13,309 nt of DNA from JBOHRE01 sp050732635 (lineage in GTDB: Bacteria; Gemmatimonadota; Gemmatimonadetes; Longimicrobiales; RSA9), in NCBI GenBank assembly GCA_050732635.1, contig JBOHRE010000087.1, positions 1 to 13,309 of the forward strand. The letters are read 5' to 3'. A program made the translations under genes and the position numbers. The notes beneath the pieces are model-generated. The model saw only the letters and a program-made list of their open reading frames with translations, was not told where the DNA came from and did not search any database. Shown one piece after another: positions 6,394-13,299 of this stretch (position 1 is its first letter; each line of letters begins with the position of its first letter).

Positions 6394-7809
6394 TCAGCGG
6401 ACCGGCCGCGCGGCCAGCGCCTTCACCAGCCGGTACAGGAACTCCTGACCCTCGTAGAAGGCGTCGACCGGGATGCGCTCGTTCATGCCGTGCGCGAAGG
6501 TCTCGCCGTAGAACAGGCCGGACACGCCATAGACCGGGATCCCCGCGTTGCGCAGGTACAGCCCATCGGTCGCGCCCGTCGACATGGTCGGCACGACCGG
6601 CACGCCCGGCCACATTGCTTCGGTGATCCGCTCGATCGGTTCGAGCACCTCGGGCACGAGCGGCGATGGCGGGCTATCGGTTGCCGTACCCTCGGCGGTG
6701 ATGGTCAGCGTCTCGACCGCGGCGGCGTCGGCCAGCACGCGACGCACCTCCTGCGGGTCCTCGTCGGGCAGGAGCCGGCAGTTCACGGTTGCGCGCGCGC
6801 GCTGCGGCAGCGCATTGCTCGCATGGCCGCCGTCGAGCAACGTCGCGACGCAGGTCGTGCGCAGCGTGGCGTTGAGCCGCGTGTCGCGCGACAGGATCGC
6901 GGCGGCTTCCGTGTCGCCCTCGTCCTCGAGCAGCCGGCGCATGGCACGGGCGACGTCCGCCTCGGCCAGCTCCGCCGAGCGCTCGAGGTGCGCGCGCGTG
7001 ACCTCGTTCAGCCGCACGGGGAACGTGTGGGCGGCGATGCCGACCAGCGCGCGGGCCAGCTCGTGGATCGCGTTGTCCGGCCGCGGCCGCGATGAGTGGC
7101 CGCCGGGATTCGTGACCTCGAGCGTGTAGTTCTGGAACTTCTTCTCCGCGGCCTGCACGCTGTTCGCAACGCGCCGACCTTCCTCCACGATCCCGCCGCC
7201 GCCCTCGTTGAGCGCGAACGCCGCGTCGATCAGCTCGCGCCGGTTCGCGAGCAGCCAGTCCACGCCGTTGGTCGGTCCGCCTTCCTCATCCGCCGTCAGC
7301 GCCACGATGATGTCACGACCGGGGACGTAGCCCTCCGCCTTCATGCGGATCAGGTTCGCGACGTAGATGGCCGCCTCATCCTTGTCATCCGCCGTGCCGC
7401 GCCCGTAGAACGTGTCCTCGCGTTCGACCAGCTCGAAGGGCGGCAGTGTCCAGTCGGCCGGGTCCGCTTCCACCACATCCAGGTGCGCGAGCAGCAGAAT
7501 CGGCTCGAGCGACGCGTCCGTGCCGTGCAGTCGCGCCACCAGGTTGCCCTTGCGCGCGGCCGGCTCGACGACGACGGCGTCCTCTTCCGGGAAGCCGGCC
7601 TGCAGCAGATGACGCCGCATGGCTTCCGCGGCGGCCGTGTTGTCACCCGCGCTGTTCGTGGTGTTGATCCCGACCAGCTCGGCCAGCAGCTCGCGCGCGA
7701 GCCGCTGCCAGCGCTCCGGTGAACGGTTACCGTCGCTCTGTGCGGTGGCGGCAGCAGGCAGGCAGAGCAGCGCGAAACCGAGCCGCAGCGCAGCGCTGAC
7801 GTGTTTCAT
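6394..7809 (-). CDS. Secreted M20-family zinc metallopeptidase
   Basis: This 471-residue exported hydrolase should cleave small peptides, dipeptides or N-acyl amino acids with two zinc ions. Residues 1-23 form a signal peptide ending in AATA before Gln24. Zinc and catalytic residues are all visible: His109 and Asp111 in AHLDVV, Asp141 in GRGTADDK, the Glu175-Glu176 pair in TADEEGG, a Glu in ALNEGGGG, and His440 in ETFAHGMNER. NPGGHSSRP marks the lid/dimerisation domain between the two halves of the catalytic domain. Length and order match the M20/M25/M40 carboxypeptidase-type family. ATG at 7807-7809 is chosen over the GTG at 7818 because GAGGTGA lies five bases before it. The gene stands alone on its strand, ends in a hairpin and is bracketed by repeat copies 2 and 3. 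The substrate cannot be told from sequence. Confidence 0.93.
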   Translation of the reverse strand: MKHVSAALRLGFALLCLPAAATAQSDGNRSPERWQRLARELLAELVGINTTNSAGDNTAAAEAMRRHLLQAGFPEEDAVVVEPAARKGNLVARLHGTDASLEPILLLAHLDVVEADPADWTLPPFELVEREDTFYGRGTADDKDEAAIYVANLIRMKAEGYVPGRDIIVALTADEEGGPTNGVDWLLANRRELIDAAFALNEGGGGIVEEGRRVANSVQAAEKKFQNYTLEVTNPGGHSSRPRPDNAIHELARALVGIAAHTFPVRLNEVTRAHLERSAELAEADVARAMRRLLEDEGDTEAAAILSRDTRLNATLRTTCVATLLDGGHASNALPQRARATVNCRLLPDEDPQEVRRVLADAAAVETLTITAEGTATDSPPSPLVPEVLEPIERITEAMWPGVPVVPTMSTGATDGLYLRNAGIPVYGVSGLFYGETFAHGMNERIPVDAFYEGQEFLYRLVKALAARPVR

Positions 7810-7814
7810 CAGGG

Positions 7815-7821
7815 TCACCTC
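7815..7821 (-). promoter_or_regulatory. Shine-Dalgarno that fixes the peptidase start
   Basis: GAGGTGA on the minus strand sits five bases before ATG 7809. It contains the alternative GTG codon at 7816-7818 itself, so that GTG is unlikely to be the start. Confidence 0.7.
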
Positions 7822-7843
7822 GGGAGGGAGCCAGGGCGTCTTA

Positions 7844-7963
7844 CACCGCCGAGCGCGCCGAGGCCGCGGAGCAATTCAACTGTTGTAATCAGCGACCTCG
7901 GCGTGTCTCAGCGGTCGAACAAATTGTGTGTTTTTCTCGGCGCGCTCAACGTCCTCGGCGGTT
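7844..7963. repeat. Inverted-arm CGCNGAG repeat, copy 3
   Basis: The left arm (7844-7873) has nine-base units ending in GAG: CCGCCGAGC, GCGCCGAGG, CCGCGGAGC. The right arm (7934-7963) is inverse and, as reverse complement, matches the left arm at 21 of 30 bases. Between them an inverse unit (about 7893-7915, ACCTCGGCGTGTCTCAGCGG) is set in AT-richer sequence. It is the same arrangement as at 6233-6349. A small hairpin with CGGCGG/CCGCCG arms (7956-7972) overlaps the right end. Confidence 0.75.
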
Positions 7964-7978
7964 CAACCGCCGGGTCGG

Positions 7979-8028
7979 CTGACACCGGCCGCGATCCGTC
8001 GAGGCGACGGACCGCGGCCGGACGTCAG
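7979..8028 (-). terminator. Long stem-loop downstream of the small disordered-protein gene
   Basis: Bases 7979-8001 pair with 8005-8028 around a three-base loop (AGG). The 23-base arm is complementary except for one mismatch and one small asymmetry near its base. It starts 21 bases after the TAA of the gene at 8050-8259. No T-run follows, so it may be a terminator of the GC-rich type, a processing site, or part of a wider repeat class. Confidence 0.6.
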
Positions 8029-8049
8029 ATCAACGATGCCAGCGGCGCC

Positions 8050-8259
8050 TTACTGTGAAGACCTGCTGGGATTGGTTTGTGGGGTGCCCTGCTTCTGCGT
8101 GCCGCCGGTGCCCGACCGCTCCTGCTGCGACTGGCCCTGCCGGCCCGGCTGACCCTGCTTGGTGCTTTCCTCGCGCGTGCCGCTGCCGGTCCGCTGTCCG
8201 CCCTGTCCGCCCTGCTCGGTGCGGTCGGTCCTGCCGCCCTGCTTCTGCTTGTCTGCCAT
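8050..8259 (-). CDS. Small disordered Gln/Gly/Arg-rich protein, function unknown
   Basis: This is a 69-residue very polar protein made almost wholly of Gln, Gly, Arg, Thr, Ser, Lys and Glu with repeated QGGQ, TGSG and GTGGTQ-like pieces. It has no hydrophobic segment, no Cys and no Trp, so it should be cytoplasmic and unstructured. The start is well supported: ATG at 8257-8259 with AGAGGAGG (within 8264-8272) five bases upstream, and it ends in TAA, rare in such GC-rich DNA. The composition recalls hydrophilic desiccation or general-stress proteins, but no named family motif (such as the KGG repeat) is present, so the role is open. It is divergent from the lmo0937-type gene at 8410 and may share its regulatory region. 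Confidence 0.7.
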   Translation of the reverse strand: MADKQKQGGRTDRTEQGGQGGQRTGSGTREESTKQGQPGRQGQSQQERSGTGGTQKQGTPQTNPSRSSQ

Positions 8260-8409
8260 ACGGTCCTCCTCTGGTGCCGCTGAGTGCCGCCACCACGGCG
8301 GCCGGTATCAGGGGAGGCATTTGCCGTGCCGTTGTCACCGCCCGCGACGCGGTACGGTTCTTGACCCCCGTGTGTCGCCTTCGACTCGAGCTCTATGAGG
8401 AGGTAACGC
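8260..8409. promoter_or_regulatory. Divergent regulatory region between two small genes
   Basis: This 150-bp gap must hold promoters for the minus gene at 8259 and the plus gene at 8410. TTGACC at 8360-8365 is a -35-like box for the plus gene, but no convincing -10 box lies 16-18 bases later. GCCGCCACCACGGCGGC near 8286-8302 has GCCGCC/GGCGGC arms that could form a hairpin or an operator. Strong ribosome sites occupy both ends. Confidence 0.35.
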
Positions 8410-8571
8410 ATGAATGCTCTGCTCTGGGCCGGCGTCATTCTGGTCCTGCTCTGGCTGTTCGGCTGGATGTTCTTCGAGGCCGTCGGCTTCATCATCCACG
8501 TGCTGCTGATCGCGGCGGTCGTGATCTTCGTGCTCTGGCTGCTGCGCCGCAGCCGCTCGCCGGCGCCCTGA
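8410..8571 (+). CDS. lmo0937-type small membrane protein
   Basis: This is a 53-residue inner-membrane mini-protein. The sequence starts MNALLWAGVILVLLWLFGWM, continues through a short link with Gly and His (FFEAVGFIIHVLL) and a second hydrophobic segment (IAAVVIFVLWLL), and ends with RRSRSPAP. Two membrane helices of ~17-18 residues separated by a G-F-I-H turn, and a basic C-terminus, match the lmo0937 family (DUF5670), whose molecular role is unknown and which is often found near stress genes. AGGAGGT at 8398-8404 lies five bases before the ATG. A 7-bp tandem repeat begins three bases after the stop. The neighbouring divergent gene encodes a disordered small protein, which fits a stress-linked locus by inference only. 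Confidence 0.85.
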   Translation: MNALLWAGVILVLLWLFGWMFFEAVGFIIHVLLIAAVVIFVLWLLRRSRSPAP

Positions 8572-8574
8572 CCG

Positions 8575-8602
8575 ACCACCAACCACCAACCACGAACCAC
8601 CA
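8575..8602 (+). repeat. Four tandem copies of the heptamer ACCACCA
   Basis: Four head-to-tail seven-base units (the third with one change, ACCACGA) start three bases after the lmo0937-type stop codon. The unit is G-free on this strand except for that change, unlike its surroundings. Confidence 0.8.
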
Positions 8603-8710
8603 CCGCTGTAACAGACAGCCGCCGTCGCGCGTTCCACTCTTGCCGAAATTGCGGCGTCTGAGCCCGCAGTCTAGGTTGTGCGGCACTGCCGACCCCATTC
8701 TTTACAACCC

Positions 8711-8720
8711 AGAAGAGGAG
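8711..8720 (+). promoter_or_regulatory. Shine-Dalgarno that fixes the SusC start
   Basis: AGAAGAGGAG lies eight bases before ATG 8729. It decides against the upstream in-frame start at 8678, which would put 17 basic residues (with several Arg and His) ahead of a normal signal peptide. Confidence 0.7.
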
Positions 8721-8728
8721 TCACTCGC

Positions 8729-11700
8729 ATGGCGAAAGCGTGCGCCGCAGTCGCGTACGTCGCGGCCGCCGTAGCGCTGCTGCTGCTGGGAGCTCCACAG
8801 CTCTCGGCGCAGGAGCGGGCGATTCGCGGCACCGTCACGGATGCGCAGACCGGGCAGCCGCTGAGCGGCGCGCAGGTCTCGGTTCGTGGCACCAGCATCG
8901 GCACCGTTACCGACGCCACGGGCCGCTACCTGCTGCTGAACGTGCCTGAAGGCACCGTGCAGGTGCGCGCCGAGTACATTGGTTATTCGGCCGCGTCGCA
9001 GACCGTGACGGTACCGGTGGGCGAATCCGTGGTCGCAGACTTCGCGCTGGCGGTCACGGCGATCGAGCTGGAACAGATCGTCGCCACCGGTTACGCCGAG
9101 CAGACCCGTCGCGAGGTCAGCGGTGCGGTGAGCACGCTCGACGCGCAGGAGCTCGAGAACGTGCCCGCCGCCAGCCTGGATGTCGCGCTGCAGGGCAAGG
9201 CGACCGGCGTGCAGGTCACACAGAACGCCGGCAATCCGGGCAATGCGATCACGGTTCGCGTGCGCGGCTCGGCGTCGATCACCGCCAGCAATCAGCCACT
9301 CTACGTCGTCGACGGCGTGCCCGTCATCCGCGAGGATCTGTCGCAGCTCGGGCTCGGAGGCCAGGATCTCTCGGCGATCACGGGGATCAACCCGAACGAG
9401 ATCGAGTCGCTCGACATCCTGAAAGATGCCTCCGCTGCCGCGATCTACGGCTCGCGCGGCTCGAACGGCGTGATCATGATCCGCACCAAGCGCGGCGCCA
9501 CCGGCGCGCCACGCATCACGCTCAACACCTACGCCGGCTATCAGGAAGCCGCCAAGCGCCTCGACCTGCTGAACGCGGCCGAGTTCCTCGAGTTCTTCAA
9601 TGCGGGCGCCGAGTTCGACGGCTATGGCGCCGGCTTCTTCGACGAGGACTTCAATACCGGCGTCGACACGGACTGGCAGGAGGCCGTGCTGCGCACGGCG
9701 CCGGTCACCAACACGCAGGTTTCGATCAATGGCGGCACGGACCGCTTCAAGTACTACGTGTCCGGCACCTACTTCGATCAGGAAGGCATCATCATCGGCT
9801 CGGCGTATGATCGCGCCTCCGGCCGCGTGAACCTCGATGTGCAGGCCTCCGACCGGCTCAACCTCAGCGCATCGCTGGCGCTCTCGCAGGAGGACAACGA
9901 CCGCGTCGAGTCGGACAACAGCATCGAGAGCGTGGTCACGAATGCGATCGCGAGCGAGCCGTACATCCCCGTGCGCAACCCGGACGGCACCTATACAGGC
10001 GGCGCGCAGGGTTTGTCGTACGCGAATCCGGTCGGCGTCGGCCTCGAGAACGATGTGAACGCACGCACCATTCGCTCCTTCGGCAATGTGCGCGCCGATT
10101 ATGGCCTGGCAAGCTGGCTGCGCCTGACCGGCCGCGGCGGCTTCGACATCGTGAACCTGCGCGAGCGCGAGTACCAGTCGCCGCTCGTGCCGCTGACCTA
10201 CTCGTCCGGTGTCGATGGTGTCTCGCAGTCCGGCTACTCGCAGGGTCGCCGCTATGTGCTCGAGGGCTTCCTCACGGCGGATCGCAGCCTGCTGGAGAAT
10301 CCGCTGTCGCTCACGGCCGGCGCGAGCGTGGAGACGAACACCCGGGAGCTGAACTTCGTCCGCGGTGAGGGCTTCACCAGCCCAGACCTGCAGCAGGTGG
10401 GCAATGCCGCGCGCGTGACCAACTACGATGGCACCGAGTGGGAGCACAACCTCGTCTCCCTCTTCTCGCGCGCGAGCTACAGCTTCGGCGATCGGTACTT
10501 CCTGAACGCGAGCATCCGCAGCGATGGCTCCTCGAGGTTCGGCGGGAACGACCGTTACGGCGTGTTCCCGTCGCTGTCGGCGGCCTGGGCGCTGAGCGCG
10601 GAGCCGTTCTTCCCCGATCTCGAGGCGCTCAACGAGCTGCGCATTCGTGCGAGCTGGGGTGTCACCGGCAACGAGGAGATCGGCGACTTCGAGTTCCTCG
10701 GCCTCTACGGCACGTCCAATTACGGCGACGTGCCGGGCACGGCGCCGAACAACCTGCCCAACCCGAACCTGCGCTGGGAGCGCACCGAGGAGTGGAACGT
10801 GGGCTTCGACGTCGCCTTCTTCCAGGAGCGCCTCGGGCTGATCGCCGAGTACTACACGAAGCAGACGACCGATCTGTTGCTGAACCGGCCGGTCACGTCG
10901 ACCAGCGGCTTCACCTCCGTGCTGGCCAATGTCGGCAGCCTCGAGAACCGCGGCTGGGAGCTCAGTCTGCGCACTGTGAACCTGCGCCCCAGCACGGCCG
11001 GCGGCCTGGAATGGACCTCCGAGCTGAACGTCACGCACAACACGAACGAGGTGACGGGGCTGTTCGCCGACGAGCCGTTCAATACCGGCCTCTACAGCGT
11101 CAACCGGCTCGAGGTGGGGCAGCCGCTCGGCGCCTTCCACCTGCTGCGCTTCGAGGGCGTCGACCCGCAGACCGGCGACGCCATATACTTCGACGTGCCC
11201 GACGAAACGGATGACCGCGTCATTGTCGGCAGTCCACACCCCGACTACTTCGGCGGGCTGCGCAATGGCCTGTTCTGGCGCGCATTCGATCTCGGCGTGT
11301 TCCTCGAGTTCAGTCAGGGCGCGGAGATCTACAACGCGATGCGCCGCTTCGCCGATGACGGCGGCTACTACTACGACAACAAGTTCGGCGACGTCATGGA
11401 TTACTGGCGTCAGCCTGGCGACGTCACCGACACGCCGCGACCGAGCTACGATGGCACGTCGGGCGCCCGGCTCAACTCGAGCCGCTTCGTCGAGGATGCG
11501 TCCTACATCCGGCTGCAGGACATCACACTGGGCATCCGGATCCCCGACCGCGTCGCGAACGTGCTCAATGCGACGAGCGCCAGACTGTATGTGTCCGGCA
11601 AGAACCTGAAGACGTGGAGCGACTACAGCGGCTACGCGCCCGACGTGAACAGCAACGGCGCCAGCGGTTCGGCCGCACTCGGTACCGACTTCTACGCCTA

Positions 11701-11746
11701 CCCCGTGGCCCGCTCGTTCATGATCGGGTTCCAGGGGACCTGGTGA
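8729..11746 (+). CDS. SusC/RagA-family TonB-dependent outer-membrane transporter
   Basis: This 1005-residue outer-membrane barrel imports an oligomer or glycan/peptide-like ligand using TonB-ExbBD energy, in complex with the SusD protein that follows. In order: signal peptide 1-27 (core VAAAVALLLLG, cleavage after LSA), a carboxypeptidase-regulatory-like beta-sandwich at ~31-112 (RGTVTDAQTGQPLSGAQV ... TDATGRYLLLNVPEG), a linker with ATGYAEQTRREVSGAVS, and a plug at ~115-255. The plug carries the family signatures GKATGVQV, LYVVDGVP (~191-198) and YGSRGSNGVIMIRTKRG. A barrel follows to the terminal RSFMIGFQGTW, ending in the aromatic residue needed for barrel assembly. Length is typical. No N-terminal STN signalling domain is present, so control by an anti-sigma partner through this protein is unlikely. 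The upstream 157 bp hold no clear promoter boxes. The ligand cannot be inferred. Confidence 0.95.
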   Translation: MAKACAAVAYVAAAVALLLLGAPQLSAQERAIRGTVTDAQTGQPLSGAQVSVRGTSIGTVTDATGRYLLLNVPEGTVQVRAEYIGYSAASQTVTVPVGESVVADFALAVTAIELEQIVATGYAEQTRREVSGAVSTLDAQELENVPAASLDVALQGKATGVQVTQNAGNPGNAITVRVRGSASITASNQPLYVVDGVPVIREDLSQLGLGGQDLSAITGINPNEIESLDILKDASAAAIYGSRGSNGVIMIRTKRGATGAPRITLNTYAGYQEAAKRLDLLNAAEFLEFFNAGAEFDGYGAGFFDEDFNTGVDTDWQEAVLRTAPVTNTQVSINGGTDRFKYYVSGTYFDQEGIIIGSAYDRASGRVNLDVQASDRLNLSASLALSQEDNDRVESDNSIESVVTNAIASEPYIPVRNPDGTYTGGAQGLSYANPVGVGLENDVNARTIRSFGNVRADYGLASWLRLTGRGGFDIVNLREREYQSPLVPLTYSSGVDGVSQSGYSQGRRYVLEGFLTADRSLLENPLSLTAGASVETNTRELNFVRGEGFTSPDLQQVGNAARVTNYDGTEWEHNLVSLFSRASYSFGDRYFLNASIRSDGSSRFGGNDRYGVFPSLSAAWALSAEPFFPDLEALNELRIRASWGVTGNEEIGDFEFLGLYGTSNYGDVPGTAPNNLPNPNLRWERTEEWNVGFDVAFFQERLGLIAEYYTKQTTDLLLNRPVTSTSGFTSVLANVGSLENRGWELSLRTVNLRPSTAGGLEWTSELNVTHNTNEVTGLFADEPFNTGLYSVNRLEVGQPLGAFHLLRFEGVDPQTGDAIYFDVPDETDDRVIVGSPHPDYFGGLRNGLFWRAFDLGVFLEFSQGAEIYNAMRRFADDGGYYYDNKFGDVMDYWRQPGDVTDTPRPSYDGTSGARLNSSRFVEDASYIRLQDITLGIRIPDRVANVLNATSARLYVSGKNLKTWSDYSGYAPDVNSNGASGSAALGTDFYAYPVARSFMIGFQGTW

Positions 11747-11769
11747 GCACGCACGGAAAGGACACGACC

Positions 11770-13098
11770 ATGAAGACAATCAAGTGGCTGCCCGTGCTGC
11801 TCGCCGTGACGGCGGCCGGGTGTGATGACCTCCTGGATGTCGTGCCGCTCGATCAGATCTCGGACCAGACCGCGATCATCGATGAGCAGTCCGCCCGCGC
11901 CGCCCTGGTCGGCGCCTACAGCGGGCTTCAGCTCGGATCCTACTACGGTGGCGACTATCTGCTGTGGAGCGAGATCCTCACGGACAACTCGGAGCATACG
12001 GGCACCTTCGCCAGCTGGGCGGATGCCGATCAGAACGATGTGACGTCCGACAACGGCGCGCTGGAAGGCATGTGGGACGACATCTACGATGCGATCAACC
12101 GCGCGAACGTGCTGATCCGCGAGGTGCCCGAGCTGGCAGATATAGAGCCGGCGTCGCGGGACCAGATCCTCGGCGAGGTGTACGCGCTGCGCGCGCTGCA
12201 CTACCACAACCTCGTGCGAGCCTGGGGTGGCGTGCCGCTGGTGCTCGTGCCGCCGCCCACCATCGAGGAGGCCTCCGAGGTCACGCGCGCCAGCGCGGAC
12301 GCGGTCTACGACCAGATCCTGAGTGACCTGCAGCAGGCGGCCTCGCTGCTGTCCAACTCGAACTCCGATCGGGAGTACGTAACACCGGGCTTCGTGGATG
12401 CGCTGCGCGCGCGCGTCGAGCTGTACCGCGAGAACTGGGCGGCAGCCGAAGCCGCCGCGCAGGAGGTCGTCGCCTCGGGCGACTACGAGCTGGTCTCCGA
12501 TTTCCGCGACATGTTCGATGACGAGGGCACGCCCACGTCCGAGGACATCTTCCGCATCATCTTCACGGCGACGGACTTCAACTGGCTTGGCTATTTCTAC
12601 CTGTTCGACGGCCGCTTCGAGCAGGGCGCGACCGCCGACATCGTCGCGGCGTTCCCGGCCGGCGACCAGCGCCGCGGTGTCACCATCGGCGCCATTCGCT
12701 CCGACGGCATCGAGGTCACGAAGTTCCCGACTACGCTCGGCGGCGAGGACCTGCACGTCATCCGCTACGCCGACGTGCTGCTCATCCTGGCCGAGGCCCA
12801 TGCGCGACAGAACGAGCTGACCGAGGCGGTCGCCGCGTACAACCAGATCCGCGAGCGGGCCGGCGTCGCGCCGCACACCTTCGGCGTCGACGTCGCCACA
12901 CAGGACGACGTGCTCGCGGAGATCTGGCTGCAGCGCCGTCTCGAGTTCGCCTTCGAGGGGGATCGGTGGTTCGATCTGGTGCGAGCCGACCGCGCACCGG
13001 CGGTGCTGCCCGGCGTCGAGCCGTTCGAGACGCTCTGGCCGATCCCGCTCAACGAGCTGGACGTGGCGCCCAATCTGGAGCAGAACCCGGGGTATTGA
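11770..13098 (+). CDS. SusD/RagB-family ligand-binding surface lipoprotein
   Basis: This 442-residue lipoprotein should sit over the SusC barrel as a ligand-capturing lid. Residues 1-17 are a lipoprotein signal (MKTIKWLPVLLAVTAAG) with Cys18 as the lipidated residue; the following Asp-Asp fits the acidic start of many surface-exposed lipoproteins. Family marks are RALHYHNLVRAWGGVPLVL at ~142-160 in the helical TPR-like scaffold, YADVLLILAEA plus AVAAYNQIRERAGV, and the C-terminal LQRRLEFAFEGDRWFDLVR. It is shorter than many SusD proteins (often near 500 residues), but both ends are intact. The start at ATG 11770 has AAAGGA seven bases upstream and lies 23 bp after the SusC stop, so the pair is one operon. 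The longer frame from 11614 overlaps SusC and is rejected. Confidence 0.95.
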   Translation: MKTIKWLPVLLAVTAAGCDDLLDVVPLDQISDQTAIIDEQSARAALVGAYSGLQLGSYYGGDYLLWSEILTDNSEHTGTFASWADADQNDVTSDNGALEGMWDDIYDAINRANVLIREVPELADIEPASRDQILGEVYALRALHYHNLVRAWGGVPLVLVPPPTIEEASEVTRASADAVYDQILSDLQQAASLLSNSNSDREYVTPGFVDALRARVELYRENWAAAEAAAQEVVASGDYELVSDFRDMFDDEGTPTSEDIFRIIFTATDFNWLGYFYLFDGRFEQGATADIVAAFPAGDQRRGVTIGAIRSDGIEVTKFPTTLGGEDLHVIRYADVLLILAEAHARQNELTEAVAAYNQIRERAGVAPHTFGVDVATQDDVLAEIWLQRRLEFAFEGDRWFDLVRADRAPAVLPGVEPFETLWPIPLNELDVAPNLEQNPGY

Positions 13099-13117
13099 GC
13101 GGCGGCGGAGCCGCCGC
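13099..13117 (+). terminator. Hairpin directly after the SusD stop codon
   Basis: GCGGCGGC (13099-13106) pairs with GCCGCCGC (13110-13117) around the loop GGA, starting at the base after TGA. No T-run follows. Its place mirrors the hairpin found three bases after the peptidase stop. Confidence 0.55.
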
Positions 13118-13299
13118 AGGGGTCCGGCCGTTCTGGTAAGGCGGCTGTTGCGCGTTAGGCAGTAGGGGTCCAGACGGGTGGGCTGGGTTGCGCTTCTGCG
13201 TTAGGCCTGCCTAACGCAAACGCGGCCTCGGCACCCGTCCGCCTGGACCCCTATCGCCTAATGCGGGCGCGCTTCGGCCGCCGAGCTGGCGGGACCCCT
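13118..13299. repeat. Nested palindrome of about 180 bp
   Basis: Matching inverse motifs are stacked around a centre near 13208. AGGGGTCC at 13118-13125 pairs with GGACCCCT at 13292-13299. GCGTTAGGC at 13152-13160 pairs with GCCTAATGC at 13256-13264 (one mismatch). AGGGGTCC at 13164-13171 pairs with 13245-13252, and ACGGGTG at 13174-13180 with CACCCGT at 13232-13238. In the middle, TGCGTTAGGC (13197-13206) pairs perfectly with 13209-13218. The motif GTTAGGC therefore occurs twice in each orientation. No open frame of substance lies within it. The outer boundary may extend past the window end. Confidence 0.75.

Noticed and set aside
5957..6613. A 218-codon minus-strand frame covering the gap and the end of the peptidase gene
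   Set aside because: It overlaps the M20 C-terminus that contains the essential His region, passes through inverted repeats and has no ribosome site or motif.
8360..8390. Sigma-70 promoter for the lmo0937-type gene
   Set aside because: TTGACC is present but no acceptable -10 hexamer lies at the right distance, so it is not listed as a defined promoter.
8702..11779. A 1025-codon open frame on the minus strand opposite SusC
   Set aside because: It mirrors the full length of a clear SusC gene; its translation is rich in Arg, Val, Ala and Asp with no domain. Long antisense frames are expected in GC-rich genes with biased third positions.
13118..13299. Insertion sequence end or attachment site
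   Set aside because: No transposase or integrase gene, no clear target duplication and no tRNA gene are visible; kept only as a palindrome.
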